Of a DNA stretch of 64,000 bases, positions 35,105-43,287 are shown in pieces (the stretch's first letter is position 1; each line of letters begins with the position of its first letter). Below the pieces are notes generated by a model. It was not told where the DNA came from and did not search any database. It saw only the letters and a program-made list of their open reading frames with translations. Location: the NCBI RefSeq assembly GCF_000205025.1, contig NZ_GL883745.1, forward strand, positions 1 through 64,000, written 5' to 3'. Both the position numbers and the translations under genes were made by a program. The stretch comes from Parasutterella excrementihominis YIT 11859 (lineage in GTDB: Bacteria > Pseudomonadota > Gammaproteobacteria > Burkholderiales > Burkholderiaceae_F).

Positions 35105-36556
35105 ATGGCAAGTAAATCCAAAACGAAAACCGCATGGGTGTGTTCAGAGTGCGGATACGATGCTCCGAAATGGTTCGGACAGTGTCCTTCCTGTAAAGCC
35201 TACAACACGATGAAAGAATTCCGAATCGAAGCGGAGTCTTCTAATCGTTATGCGCGGGCAGAACAGGCCACTGCAGCTTCCTCGGCAAGAGGCAGGACAG
35301 CCCTCGCCGGGACCAGCGATATTCTCGACTTATCAGAAATTGAAGCAAAGGAAAGCCCGAGAATCTTAATCGGCTTCAGCGAACTCGAAAGGGCGCTGGG
35401 TGGAGGCTTTGTTCCAGGCTCCGTCGTGCTAATCGGCGGTGACCCCGGGATCGGAAAATCGACCTTGCTGCTCCAAGCAATGTGCAAAATGGTTGCTTTG
35501 GGTCAGGTTTGCCTTTATGCGAGCGGCGAAGAAAGTCCGACTCAGGTTGCGCTTCGCGCTCAGCGTCTCGGCGTTAATACTAAAGGTCTCAAATTTATCA
35601 GCGAAATTCAGCTTGAAAAAATTGAAGCGATCATTGAAGAAACTAGCCCCCAGTGGGTTGTGATTGACTCGATTCAAACACTTTTCTCCGAAGATTTAAG
35701 TGCGGCGCCGGGGTCTGTTTCTCAGGTTAAAGAATGTGCAGCGCGGCTGACGAGAATTGCCAAACGAAAGGGCATCGGCGTTATCTTCGTCGGACACGTC
35801 ACAAAAGAGGGCGCTATGGCCGGCCCTCGCGTCTTGGAACACATGGTTGACACTGTTCTTTATTTTGAAGGGGATCCGGAGTCGAATTACCGTATTCTTC
35901 GCGCGTGTAAAAATCGTTTCGGTTCTGTCAACGAAATCGGTGTTTTCGGGATGACAGACAAGGGGTTGCGCGGTGTCAGAAATCCTTCGGCTCTTTTTCT
36001 GGCAGAAAGACGAGAAGGTGTGGCCGGGAGCGTGACCTTTATTAATTTAGAGGGTACGCGTCCGATCCTTATCGAGATTCAAGCTTTGGTTGACAAATCC
36101 ATGCTCCCGAATCCCAAACGCCTTACTGTCGGTACCGATGCCCAGCGTCTCACGATGCTTCTTGCAATTTTGCATCGTCATGTGACCCTTTCTACCTATG
36201 ACCAAGATGTTTTTCTAAACGCAGTCGGCGGTATCAAAATCAGTGAAACGGCCAGCGACTTAGCTGTGCTTATCGCAATTGTTTCTTCGATGACGAATCA
36301 GGCGGTGAGCAGTAAGACCGCGATTTTCGGAGAAGTAGGCTTGGGCGGTGAGATTAGGCCGGTCTCCAGAGGACAGGAACGTATCAAAGAAGCTTCCAAG
36401 CTTGGCTTCACAAGAATCATTGTTCCGCTTAAGAACAAAGCGGCAGATATTCCCGGCGTTGAAATTATCGGAGTGGATAATCTTAGAGATGCGGTGAAGG
36501 TGGTATTCGGATCGAATCGTGTTAACCACGACGATCAGGTATATCCTGACGAGTAA
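35105..36556 (+). CDS. radA: DNA repair/recombination protein RadA
   Basis: 483 residues. An N-terminal C4 zinc finger (CSECGYDAPKWFGQCPSC), a RecA-like core with Walker A GGDPGIGKSTLL, the RadA signature KNRFG and a C-terminal Lon-protease-like domain (LNAVGGIKISETASDLAV, EVGLGGEIRPVSRGQERIKEA). It is a helicase that drives branch migration in recombination. Length and order are typical. It marks the end of the LPS locus and has its own promoter in the 229-base upstream gap (34876-35104), in which I see no other gene. Confidence 0.96.
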   Translation: MASKSKTKTAWVCSECGYDAPKWFGQCPSCKAYNTMKEFRIEAESSNRYARAEQATAASSARGRTALAGTSDILDLSEIEAKESPRILIGFSELERALGGGFVPGSVVLIGGDPGIGKSTLLLQAMCKMVALGQVCLYASGEESPTQVALRAQRLGVNTKGLKFISEIQLEKIEAIIEETSPQWVVIDSIQTLFSEDLSAAPGSVSQVKECAARLTRIAKRKGIGVIFVGHVTKEGAMAGPRVLEHMVDTVLYFEGDPESNYRILRACKNRFGSVNEIGVFGMTDKGLRGVRNPSALFLAERREGVAGSVTFINLEGTRPILIEIQALVDKSMLPNPKRLTVGTDAQRLTMLLAILHRHVTLSTYDQDVFLNAVGGIKISETASDLAVLIAIVSSMTNQAVSSKTAIFGEVGLGGEIRPVSRGQERIKEASKLGFTRIIVPLKNKAADIPGVEIIGVDNLRDAVKVVFGSNRVNHDDQVYPDE

Positions 36557-36560
36557 ATAA

Positions 36561-36602
36561 TGGGCTGATGCAAAGCCTGGCCCCCGGTTTTGCAGCAGCC
36601 CA
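36561..36602. terminator. Long hairpin between radA and the convergent FeS gene
   Basis: A 14-bp stem with one mismatch (36561-36574 with 36588-36602) lies between the two convergent stops. On the minus strand it is followed by TTATTT. Confidence 0.65.
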
Positions 36603-36637
36603 AATTAAAGTCTCAATAATTTCCCAGTATTTGAAAG

Positions 36638-37270
36638 CTACTTCAGGGCAACTTCTCTGAAATCCATATTGCTGCAGATGTAGCGAACTTTAGGCTTAGT
36701 GTTTACTCCGGCCTTTAATGAAACTGCTTTAGCCAGCAGCGCCTTCTGTTTTTCAGTAGGCGCGTCAAAATCGACTAAAGTCAGCGCTTTTGCCGGACAG
36801 ATTTCCACACAAGCCGGTTCTTTGCCTTTAGCCAGACGATGAGAACATAGCGTACAGTGTTCTGCTTTTCCAGGTTGGGCGTTTTTGGTCGGAGGATTAG
36901 ACGGTGAGAATAAAGGCTGTTTTTCACCGAAATAACTTGTCAGTTTCTGATCATTGAACATCGGCATTCCATAGGGGCAAGCGGCTAAGCATGCCTTGCA
37001 GGCAATGCATTTATCCTGATCAATCAGAATCTCTCCGTGAGGTCCTTTGTAAACCGCCTTCATCGGACAAACTTTTAGACAGGCCGGATCCTCGCAGTGC
37101 TGGCACGAGGCACGAAAATAATTAATGATGTTTTTTTCTCTATTTTCAACCTTACGGATCCGATTCCATTGAATATTCGGGGAGACTTGGTTCTCCTGCT
37201 TACAGGCAATGAAACAGGCGTGGCAGCCGATGCATTCATCGACATTGACAATAATTCCCATTCGACTCAT
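36638..37270 (-). CDS. Molybdopterin oxidoreductase iron-sulfur subunit (DmsB/PsrB/TtrB type)
   Basis: 210 residues with four cysteine groups for four [4Fe-4S] clusters: CIGCHACFIACKQEN, CQHCEDPACLKVCP, CIACKACLAACPYG and CTLCSHR...CVEICP. It passes electrons between a quinone-linked donor and the catalytic subunit encoded directly upstream, with which it overlaps by four bases (ATGA). It has no signal peptide of its own and probably travels with the Tat-exported partner. No NrfD/PsrC-type membrane anchor gene follows. Confidence 0.92.
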   Translation of the reverse strand: MSRMGIIVNVDECIGCHACFIACKQENQVSPNIQWNRIRKVENREKNIINYFRASCQHCEDPACLKVCPMKAVYKGPHGEILIDQDKCIACKACLAACPYGMPMFNDQKLTSYFGEKQPLFSPSNPPTKNAQPGKAEHCTLCSHRLAKGKEPACVEICPAKALTLVDFDAPTEKQKALLAKAVSLKAGVNTKPKVRYICSNMDFREVALK

Positions 37271-39480
37271 TTTTGGCTCCCGACTTTTCTAACTTCTACA
37301 TTGACTTCAAAATACGGCGCATATCCGGAGAGGGGATCCCATTGTCTCGGAACGAGTCTTTGCGTGTCTTCTTCACCTTTCCAACCGTACTGAGCGTCTA
37401 TTGTTCCAGGGGGAACCAAAATGGATACTTCTAAATTTGCCTTCACCGGCCCTCCGAAGGGACTGAAAATTTCGACACGATCTCCGTCTGCCAAACCCCT
37501 CGCAGAAGCATCCTTCGGATGCATAGTAATCGTGCTGCACGCTTCGAGTTCTAATAAATAAGGAGCATCCGAACGGGTTTTAGAGTGCGTGATGTATGGC
37601 TTGCGTGCTCCGTTGATCATTCTTAGATTGAAACGGCCGTCTGGCTCCATCATCGGTTTATAGACAGGCAGACCGTCGAAACCAAATTTTGCACATCGTG
37701 TTGAGAAGAGCTCGATCTTGCCCGTAGGAGTATTAAAGCCGGCTTGTCCATCTGGTCTAAGCAGCCCTTTTTCATATTTTTTCGGTTCGTTCTTTCTGCA
37801 TTCCAGCGAGGAAACCTGAGGCAAAGCAGCCACTGCGGCTTCGTACTCTGCACCCCACTCTTTGAGAATGGCGTTGCACGCTTTAACTGGGTCTCCGTTG
37901 AAAAAGTGCTTCGGATCGTCCAGGATACATCCGAGTTCCAGTGCAATTCTCCAGTCTTCTTTGGCCTCACCCAGCGGCTTAACCGGAGTTCGCGGAGCAA
38001 ATTTTGATCCGTAGACTCCGAAGGGAGCAAAGCGTTCAAAATTCATCGCCGCCGGAAGGATGAGATCCATATCTCTGTGGCTTTCTTTTCGATAGAAGTA
38101 GTCGGCGCAGAAAGCGAAATCGAGTTTCTTTAAAGCTTCTTGATACTGCTGAGGCTGCGGCCAAATGAATGAATTGAATCCCCAGCCGCAGAAGGCTTTG
38201 ATTTTGCCTGCATCAATGTATTCCGGGAGACGATTCGGGTTGTACATGATCATCATGTCATGCCAAAGCGGAACAAAGTCTTTGTCAAGACGTCTGTCCT
38301 TCTGAGCTTTGGCGTTCCACCACTTGGCCTCATAGAATTTAGGCTGCAGCCCCATCCCGCAGGCCTGAAGCCCTTTCGGTGAAAGCGGAAAACTAACACC
38401 GCCGGGAACATCGATATAACCGAGAATACACGGAATGAGAAGTAAGGCTCGAGCATTGTTGACGCCGTTGGTATTATGGGTCAGGCTCTGAGATGTCAGA
38501 GAAAATGAGCCGGGACCGTCGGCGTACATGCGGGCTGCATCAATGATCTTTTGAGCCGGTACTCCGGTAATTTCCTCCGTACGCTCTGGGGTAAAAGACT
38601 CACAATAGTTTTTAAGTTCTTCAAAGCCGTGGCACCATTTATCGACAAAGGCTTTGTCATAAAGATTTTCTTTGACAAGAACACGGATGATGCCCATAGC
38701 GAGTGCAGCATCTGTTCCCACTTTTGGTGCTAGATGGATATCGGCAAACTGCGCGGTTTTCGTGTTTCGGGTATCAATCACGATAATCTTGCAGCCGCGT
38801 TTTTTGGCTGCGGTCAGAGATTGCCACCATCCAAGCGGGCGCGACCAGACGTTGGAGGCAAGGACCATAAAAGATTTAGTTTTTACATTCGGCATGGATC
38901 CCTGAGACGGACGTCCCCACGTGAGGATTTCAGCCTGCATACAAGCCGCCCGACAAGCGACCGAGGACTCAGTACCGAGGTGAACTGAGCCAAAGTAGCG
39001 AGCAAGACGCATAATCGGCGGACGCGGCTCCTTAGGATCGCCGATATAAAACATCACAGAATCAGCTCCGTCTTTAGCTTTAATTCTGGTGAGATTTTCG
39101 ACAATAATACGATAAGCTTCATCCCAGCTGCAGCGCACAAATCCCGGATCGTCGCTGCCTTTAGGATTGGTCCGTTTCATCGGGTAGAGCAGACGGTTCG
39201 GGTTGTAGAGCCTCTGTAGTGTGGAAAGGCCTTTGGAGCAGAGAACATGCCGAGGATTTTCACTCCAATTGCCGATGGACTGAATGATGTTTCCGCAAGC
39301 TTTAAATTTTATTCCACAGGACGGAACCTGATTGCAGTTATCGCATATTGAATAACCGATCCACTCGTCTAATGAAGTTTTCTCGGCTGCAGCTGACTTA
39401 ACAAAGGCTGTTGAAGGAAGGGAGAGGGTACCTAGGATTCCTTTTAAGACTGATCTTCTCTTAATGGTTTGAGGGGTCAT
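37267..39480 (-). CDS. Molybdopterin-containing oxidoreductase, catalytic subunit (thiosulfate/polysulfide/tetrathionate reductase-like)
   Basis: 737 residues. A Tat signal (KRRSVLKGILG) is followed by a [4Fe-4S] site (CDNCNQVPSCGIKFKAC and HVLCSKG), the bis-MGD domains with GTESSVACRAACMQAEILTWG (probable Cys ligand of Mo) and a C-terminal dinucleotide-binding domain with DGDRVEIFSPFGG. The length fits PsrA/PhsA better than the longer TtrA (about 1000). The substrate is unknown, but the TtrS-like sensor nearby suggests a sulfur oxyanion or another terminal acceptor. It acts in the periplasm. Confidence 0.88.
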   Translation of the reverse strand: MTPQTIKRRSVLKGILGTLSLPSTAFVKSAAAEKTSLDEWIGYSICDNCNQVPSCGIKFKACGNIIQSIGNWSENPRHVLCSKGLSTLQRLYNPNRLLYPMKRTNPKGSDDPGFVRCSWDEAYRIIVENLTRIKAKDGADSVMFYIGDPKEPRPPIMRLARYFGSVHLGTESSVACRAACMQAEILTWGRPSQGSMPNVKTKSFMVLASNVWSRPLGWWQSLTAAKKRGCKIIVIDTRNTKTAQFADIHLAPKVGTDAALAMGIIRVLVKENLYDKAFVDKWCHGFEELKNYCESFTPERTEEITGVPAQKIIDAARMYADGPGSFSLTSQSLTHNTNGVNNARALLLIPCILGYIDVPGGVSFPLSPKGLQACGMGLQPKFYEAKWWNAKAQKDRRLDKDFVPLWHDMMIMYNPNRLPEYIDAGKIKAFCGWGFNSFIWPQPQQYQEALKKLDFAFCADYFYRKESHRDMDLILPAAMNFERFAPFGVYGSKFAPRTPVKPLGEAKEDWRIALELGCILDDPKHFFNGDPVKACNAILKEWGAEYEAAVAALPQVSSLECRKNEPKKYEKGLLRPDGQAGFNTPTGKIELFSTRCAKFGFDGLPVYKPMMEPDGRFNLRMINGARKPYITHSKTRSDAPYLLELEACSTITMHPKDASARGLADGDRVEIFSPFGGPVKANLEVSILVPPGTIDAQYGWKGEEDTQRLVPRQWDPLSGYAPYFEVNVEVRKVGSQK

Positions 39481-39565
39481 GATGGCTTTGCCTTCGAGCG
39501 GTTATTTGGGACAGTGGTTTTCAACAAAACAACTCTTTCTTAAATTCTCAAGAATCTTCCGGAGG

Positions 39566-39589
39566 CCGGCCTCTGGAAAAAGAGGCCGG
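39566..39589. terminator. Hairpin downstream of the flavoprotein gene
   Basis: A perfect 9-bp stem CCGGCCTCT/AGAGGCCGG with a GGAAAA loop lies in the 160-base gap between the flavoprotein stop and the Mo enzyme start. No strong T-run follows, so it may end or attenuate transcription. Confidence 0.5.
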
Positions 39590-39640
39590 ATCCTAATTAA
39601 AGTTCAAGTTATTTCGTTGTTATCGGATATAACCGATCGG

Positions 39641-41134
39641 CTAGCGCGAGCTTTCTTTAGCTGCGTTCTCTCCGGCAATTCTTCCGAAAACGAATACGTC
39701 CAGAAGCGCATTACCGCCCACGCGGTTGGTACCGTGAATACCTCCTGTGATTTCACCGGCAGCATACAGACGCGGAATCGGAGTTCCTGTTGCATCCAGA
39801 ACCTGCGCTTTGGTGTTGGTATTGAGGCCGCCCATCGTGTGGTGGACTGTCATTCCGGTATAACAAGCCCAGAAGGGACCCTGAGCAATTTTTCGGGTCA
39901 GATTCCGAGGAGCCTTATGGAAGTCCGGGTCTTCTTTATTCTTAATAAGGACGTTGTTATAGCGATCAATAGTTTTTTGAAGACCTTCTGGGTCAACCCC
40001 CATTTTCTTGGCTAGTTCTTTAATTGTCGGTGCGGTCCAAGCTTCGTCAATCGCAATTCCGCGTTCCACGGCATCATGAACTGCGCTGTTATAAGAGTTG
40101 TATTGGTTGTTGTCCACAACTGTATAGGCATACCGTTCAGGTGTGCCGAGAACCGCATCGCGAATCACGTCACGGCGTGCGCCTTCATCGACAATACGAT
40201 TTCCTCGTTTGTCTACATAGATGGAACCGTCAACGTTGGAGTTCAAAATGATTTTTAGTTTTTTGCCTGCGGGGGCGCCCGGAGTAGATTGGATGAAATC
40301 CATCCCGACCAAGTAGCCCCCAATGCGGTTGGCCGCCAGCATTACGTCCCCGGTGTGGCCGGGAAGGTTATCCGTACCGAGACCCGCGGTTCTCGGATCA
40401 TGCAGCTCTCTGAGGTATTGATTGCCCGAGAAACCGCCGGCGGCTAAGACCACGGCTTTATTCGCTTTGATGTTAAGGGTGTGGCCCTTGCTGTTTTGCA
40501 GTTTGACCCCGATCACATCGCCGGACCAAGGCTGTTCACGGTAGATCTCAACGACGGAGTATCCCAATTTAAACGGAACGTTTCTTTCCTTGAGAGCTTT
40601 GCTTAATACGCCTGTATAGCCGATACCTTTCGGTACAGCGGGAGAGTGAGCGCGAGGATAAAGTCCTCCGAACATTTGGTGGACAGTCGGCTTAAACTCC
40701 ATTCCGAGGCCCTCCAGCCAAGTGATTACGCTATAGGCGTTGTCACAGAGCACCTTAACGCGTGCGGGATCACCTCTGAAATCTCCTGCGGCCAATGTTT
40801 GGGCGGCGTGCTTAGCCGGAGAATCTTCAATATTTTGTTTCGGCTGCCGAACAGGGTCCGCAGCATTAATCTGACCTTGAGCGGCCATGGTATTACCGCC
40901 GGCAAAAGGCAATCTTTCGATAATGACGGGCTTGGCTCCGTTTTGAGAAGCGAGAAGAGCTGCAGCCATCCCGGCTCCGCCTCCGCCTACGACTACGACG
41001 TCATAATTTTCATCCCAAACTTCGGGAAGGTATGGATTCTTCGGAGACTTTTCCTGAGCAAGAACAGGAACAGAGGTGAGGGCAGCTGTACCGGCGCCGA
41101 CATATTTAAAAAGACTTCTTCTGCTAAGTGTCAT
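39641..41134 (-). CDS. Tat-exported flavoprotein reductase of the fumarate/urocanate reductase family
   Basis: 497 residues. Tat signal LSRRSLFKYVGAG, FAD motif VVVVGGGGAGMAAA, and near the C-terminus TVHHTMGGLNTN and GGIHGTNRVGGNALLD. Unlike the two paralogues at 10318 and 11924 it keeps the substrate His (HHTMGG), the carboxylate Arg (NRVGGN) and the proton-donor Arg region (GARRDVIRD), so it is likely a reductase of an unsaturated carboxylate. The first substrate His of fumarate reductase (in QIHPT) is replaced in FIQSTPG, as in enzymes with non-dicarboxylate substrates. It needs an external electron donor. Confidence 0.88.
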   Translation of the reverse strand: MTLSRRSLFKYVGAGTAALTSVPVLAQEKSPKNPYLPEVWDENYDVVVVGGGGAGMAAALLASQNGAKPVIIERLPFAGGNTMAAQGQINAADPVRQPKQNIEDSPAKHAAQTLAAGDFRGDPARVKVLCDNAYSVITWLEGLGMEFKPTVHQMFGGLYPRAHSPAVPKGIGYTGVLSKALKERNVPFKLGYSVVEIYREQPWSGDVIGVKLQNSKGHTLNIKANKAVVLAAGGFSGNQYLRELHDPRTAGLGTDNLPGHTGDVMLAANRIGGYLVGMDFIQSTPGAPAGKKLKIILNSNVDGSIYVDKRGNRIVDEGARRDVIRDAVLGTPERYAYTVVDNNQYNSYNSAVHDAVERGIAIDEAWTAPTIKELAKKMGVDPEGLQKTIDRYNNVLIKNKEDPDFHKAPRNLTRKIAQGPFWACYTGMTVHHTMGGLNTNTKAQVLDATGTPIPRLYAAGEITGGIHGTNRVGGNALLDVFVFGRIAGENAAKESSR

Positions 41135-41243
41135 AGTGTTGCCTCTTTTAAGTGAAATTTGATAATTGAAAGACTGAATTCGAAAACTATTGCTTTGAAA
41201 AAATGAGAGGTAGCCTTGTAAAGGGCAAAATCTCTCCTAACCA

Positions 41244-41256
41244 GTGACAAGGTCAC
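41244..41256. promoter_or_regulatory. GTGAC-AAG-GTCAC palindrome upstream of the flavoprotein gene
   Basis: A perfect 5-bp inverted repeat with a 3-nt centre, 110 bases upstream of the flavoprotein start, in the 179-base gap after the response regulator gene. It could be a regulator site; nothing else is clear in the gap. Confidence 0.35.
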
Positions 41257-41313
41257 GGGCGGTTAAATCAAGGAATGAGGAGGTAGGTCAGCCGATTCGG
41301 CCAACCGCTCCGG

Positions 41314-41934
41314 TTAAATATCGACGTGTGAGAGAAACTCTTTGAGTTGCTGAAGGTCCTTGACACCTACTTTTTTATAGGCGTTGGCCCGATGAGTCTC
41401 TACCGTTCGTTCGCTTAAACCAAGCCTCTGTGCAATTTGGTAGTTCATCAACCCGGCATTGACGCTGTTGAGGATTTGCTTTTTTCTCTGTGGGAGAGCA
41501 TCGTAAAACTCCTGATAACGCACAATGCGGAAATCTTTCTGACGGAATGCAAAATCGCTTTCGACTGCTCGCTCAACGGCTTCTAATAAAATTTCTGATG
41601 AAACAGGCTTCTTCAAGATATCTGCGGCTCCGCTGCGGAAAGCCGAGATAGCCATATCTACGTCAGCATGAGCTGTTAAAAAAATGATTGGCTGTCTATA
41701 ACCTTTATGGGCCAGAATGTCTTGAAATTCCAAGCCATTGACGAGCGGCATCTGATAATCCAGGATAATGCACCCGGGAACGTCGGGATCATCCTTTTTA
41801 AGGAAAGTCCCGGTTTCGGAGTAATAAGAAACCAGCCATCCGTCGGTTTTGAGCATAAATCGAATCGCATCGCCGAAGCCCTCGTCATCGTCTACGATTC
41901 GAATTACTGCTTTTTCCTTGTACTGACTGTTCAT
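41314..41934 (-). CDS. Response regulator, FixJ/TtrR type (LuxR output)
   Basis: 206 residues. An N-terminal receiver with the acidic pocket VDDDE (15-17), phospho-acceptor Asp59 in IILDYQMP, Thr/Ala in FLTAHAD and Lys in ILKKPV; a C-terminal LuxR helix-turn-helix with LPQRKKQILNSVNAG, NYQIAQRLGLSERTVETHR. The order and size are those of FixJ and TtrR. It is 31 bases downstream of the porin gene on the same strand and faces away from the TtrS-like kinase at 43288, its probable partner. Confidence 0.93.
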   Translation of the reverse strand: MNSQYKEKAVIRIVDDDEGFGDAIRFMLKTDGWLVSYYSETGTFLKKDDPDVPGCIILDYQMPLVNGLEFQDILAHKGYRQPIIFLTAHADVDMAISAFRSGAADILKKPVSSEILLEAVERAVESDFAFRQKDFRIVRYQEFYDALPQRKKQILNSVNAGLMNYQIAQRLGLSERTVETHRANAYKKVGVKDLQQLKEFLSHVDI

Positions 41935-41965
41935 TTCATTTCCCCGGTCTCACGTTCCTGCAGTG

Positions 41966-43108
41966 TCAGAAATTATGCTGGACTCCAAAAGCCGTCAGAA
42001 GACGAGTTGCTTTGGCTTCTGCTTTGTTGAACATTCCCGTTCCCCGAGCATAAGTGCCTAATGCATAAACCAATGTTCGCTTTGAAAGCGGATATTGATA
42101 CTTCAGAGAAGCAACCCAGCGGTTGCCGTCACGGTCAGCATCTTTCTTCGCACTGGTTCCCTGCCATTTTCCCACATTCCATTTGAAGGCACCAAAAATT
42201 CTGCCGCCGGCCAGAGGTGTGCTCGCACCGATGACAAATGTGTCTGAGCGAAAGCCTTTTTTGCTGCCTTTGACCACTGCGGTCGAACCGAAACCTAAAT
42301 CTTTTGCATAGAACGCATTTGGGCCTCCTCCGAGACTTCTGGAATTCCAAACGTGCTGATAATCAAAATGGACACGGGTTTGATCAAAGGTTTGATTTAC
42401 GGCGAAGAAGAGGTTGTAGGTCGGATCAGAGTCAGCTCCGTTATTGGCTCCGCTTTGGCGATAATCAATGACCGTAAAAATGGTCCCTAAATTAAATCCC
42501 TGATTTTTATATTGAGCGGATAAGCCATAGTAATGGTTGTTTTTGGCCCACTTGGCTTCGTCCGTTGAAATGCCGTTTGAATACTGTGCCGTGAGCGTAA
42601 GGGTGTTTGTCGGCTTAACTTGGTATGTGACTGAATTGTTGAGCATTCCAGAGTTAACTAACGAACCGATTAATGCTGCGTCAAGATAGTTGCAGGCCAT
42701 CGGGTTCGCACTCATCTTCGGGAATTGTCCAAAATACCCGGTCGTTCCCATTAGTGATCCGGATCGCCCGAATCCAAGTTCGCCCCAACGCCCTCCGATA
42801 ATGAGAAGAGAGTCTCTGTCGAAAAGAACTCCGGAAGTTTGTCCCTCGCCGTTGTTAATCTTGAGACCTTGTTCCAGGACGAATTTAACGTAGCTGCCTC
42901 CCCCGAGGTCCTCTTGTCCTTTTAAACCCCACCGGCTGGCGGCGTTGCCTCCGGAAATAGCCTGCACTTTGGCAGCTTGTCCTTTGCCTTTAGAGACGCC
43001 GAATCCGGTATCAATGACGCCATAAACGGAAACTGAACTAGCTGCGGCTGCCGACATTGCCGTTAAACAAGTGATTGCAGCGGCACTTTTGATTATTTTG
43101 ATATTCAT
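41966..43108 (-). CDS. Gram-negative porin (Burkholderia OpcP/Porin_4 type)
   Basis: 380 residues. Signal peptide (cleavage near SAAAA at about 23), then SSVSVYGVIDTGFG, the typical first strand of betaproteobacterial porins, SRWGLKGQEDLGGGSYVKFVLEQG, and a C-terminal strand ending in Phe. AAGGAG nine bases before the ATG at 43108 fixes the start. It forms a trimeric outer-membrane channel. Placed between the two halves of a two-component system, it probably admits the substrate of the adjacent reductases. Confidence 0.93.
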   Translation of the reverse strand: MNIKIIKSAAAITCLTAMSAAAASSVSVYGVIDTGFGVSKGKGQAAKVQAISGGNAASRWGLKGQEDLGGGSYVKFVLEQGLKINNGEGQTSGVLFDRDSLLIIGGRWGELGFGRSGSLMGTTGYFGQFPKMSANPMACNYLDAALIGSLVNSGMLNNSVTYQVKPTNTLTLTAQYSNGISTDEAKWAKNNHYYGLSAQYKNQGFNLGTIFTVIDYRQSGANNGADSDPTYNLFFAVNQTFDQTRVHFDYQHVWNSRSLGGGPNAFYAKDLGFGSTAVVKGSKKGFRSDTFVIGASTPLAGGRIFGAFKWNVGKWQGTSAKKDADRDGNRWVASLKYQYPLSKRTLVYALGTYARGTGMFNKAEAKATRLLTAFGVQHNF

Positions 43109-43184
43109 GCTGAATTTCTCCTTGAAAATCAACTAGGTGAGAAAATGCAAAAAACCATCTGCAGAAAAGATTAATGAACAGCTC

Positions 43185-43207
43185 ACTTAAGTGCCCGGTA
43201 CTTAAGT
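43185..43207. promoter_or_regulatory. Twin ACTTAAGT sites between the porin and sensor genes
   Basis: Two copies of the palindrome ACTTAAGT (43185-43192 and 43200-43207), 7 bases apart, lie in the divergent control region of 146-179 bases. This is a good candidate binding site for the response regulator. Confidence 0.45.
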
Positions 43208-43287
43208 AGTGAAAACCGTGAAAATCCTGAGGACTAAAACGGTTTGTCCGTGAGATGATGAGCACGAAAAAACATGGACGGCTGTTT

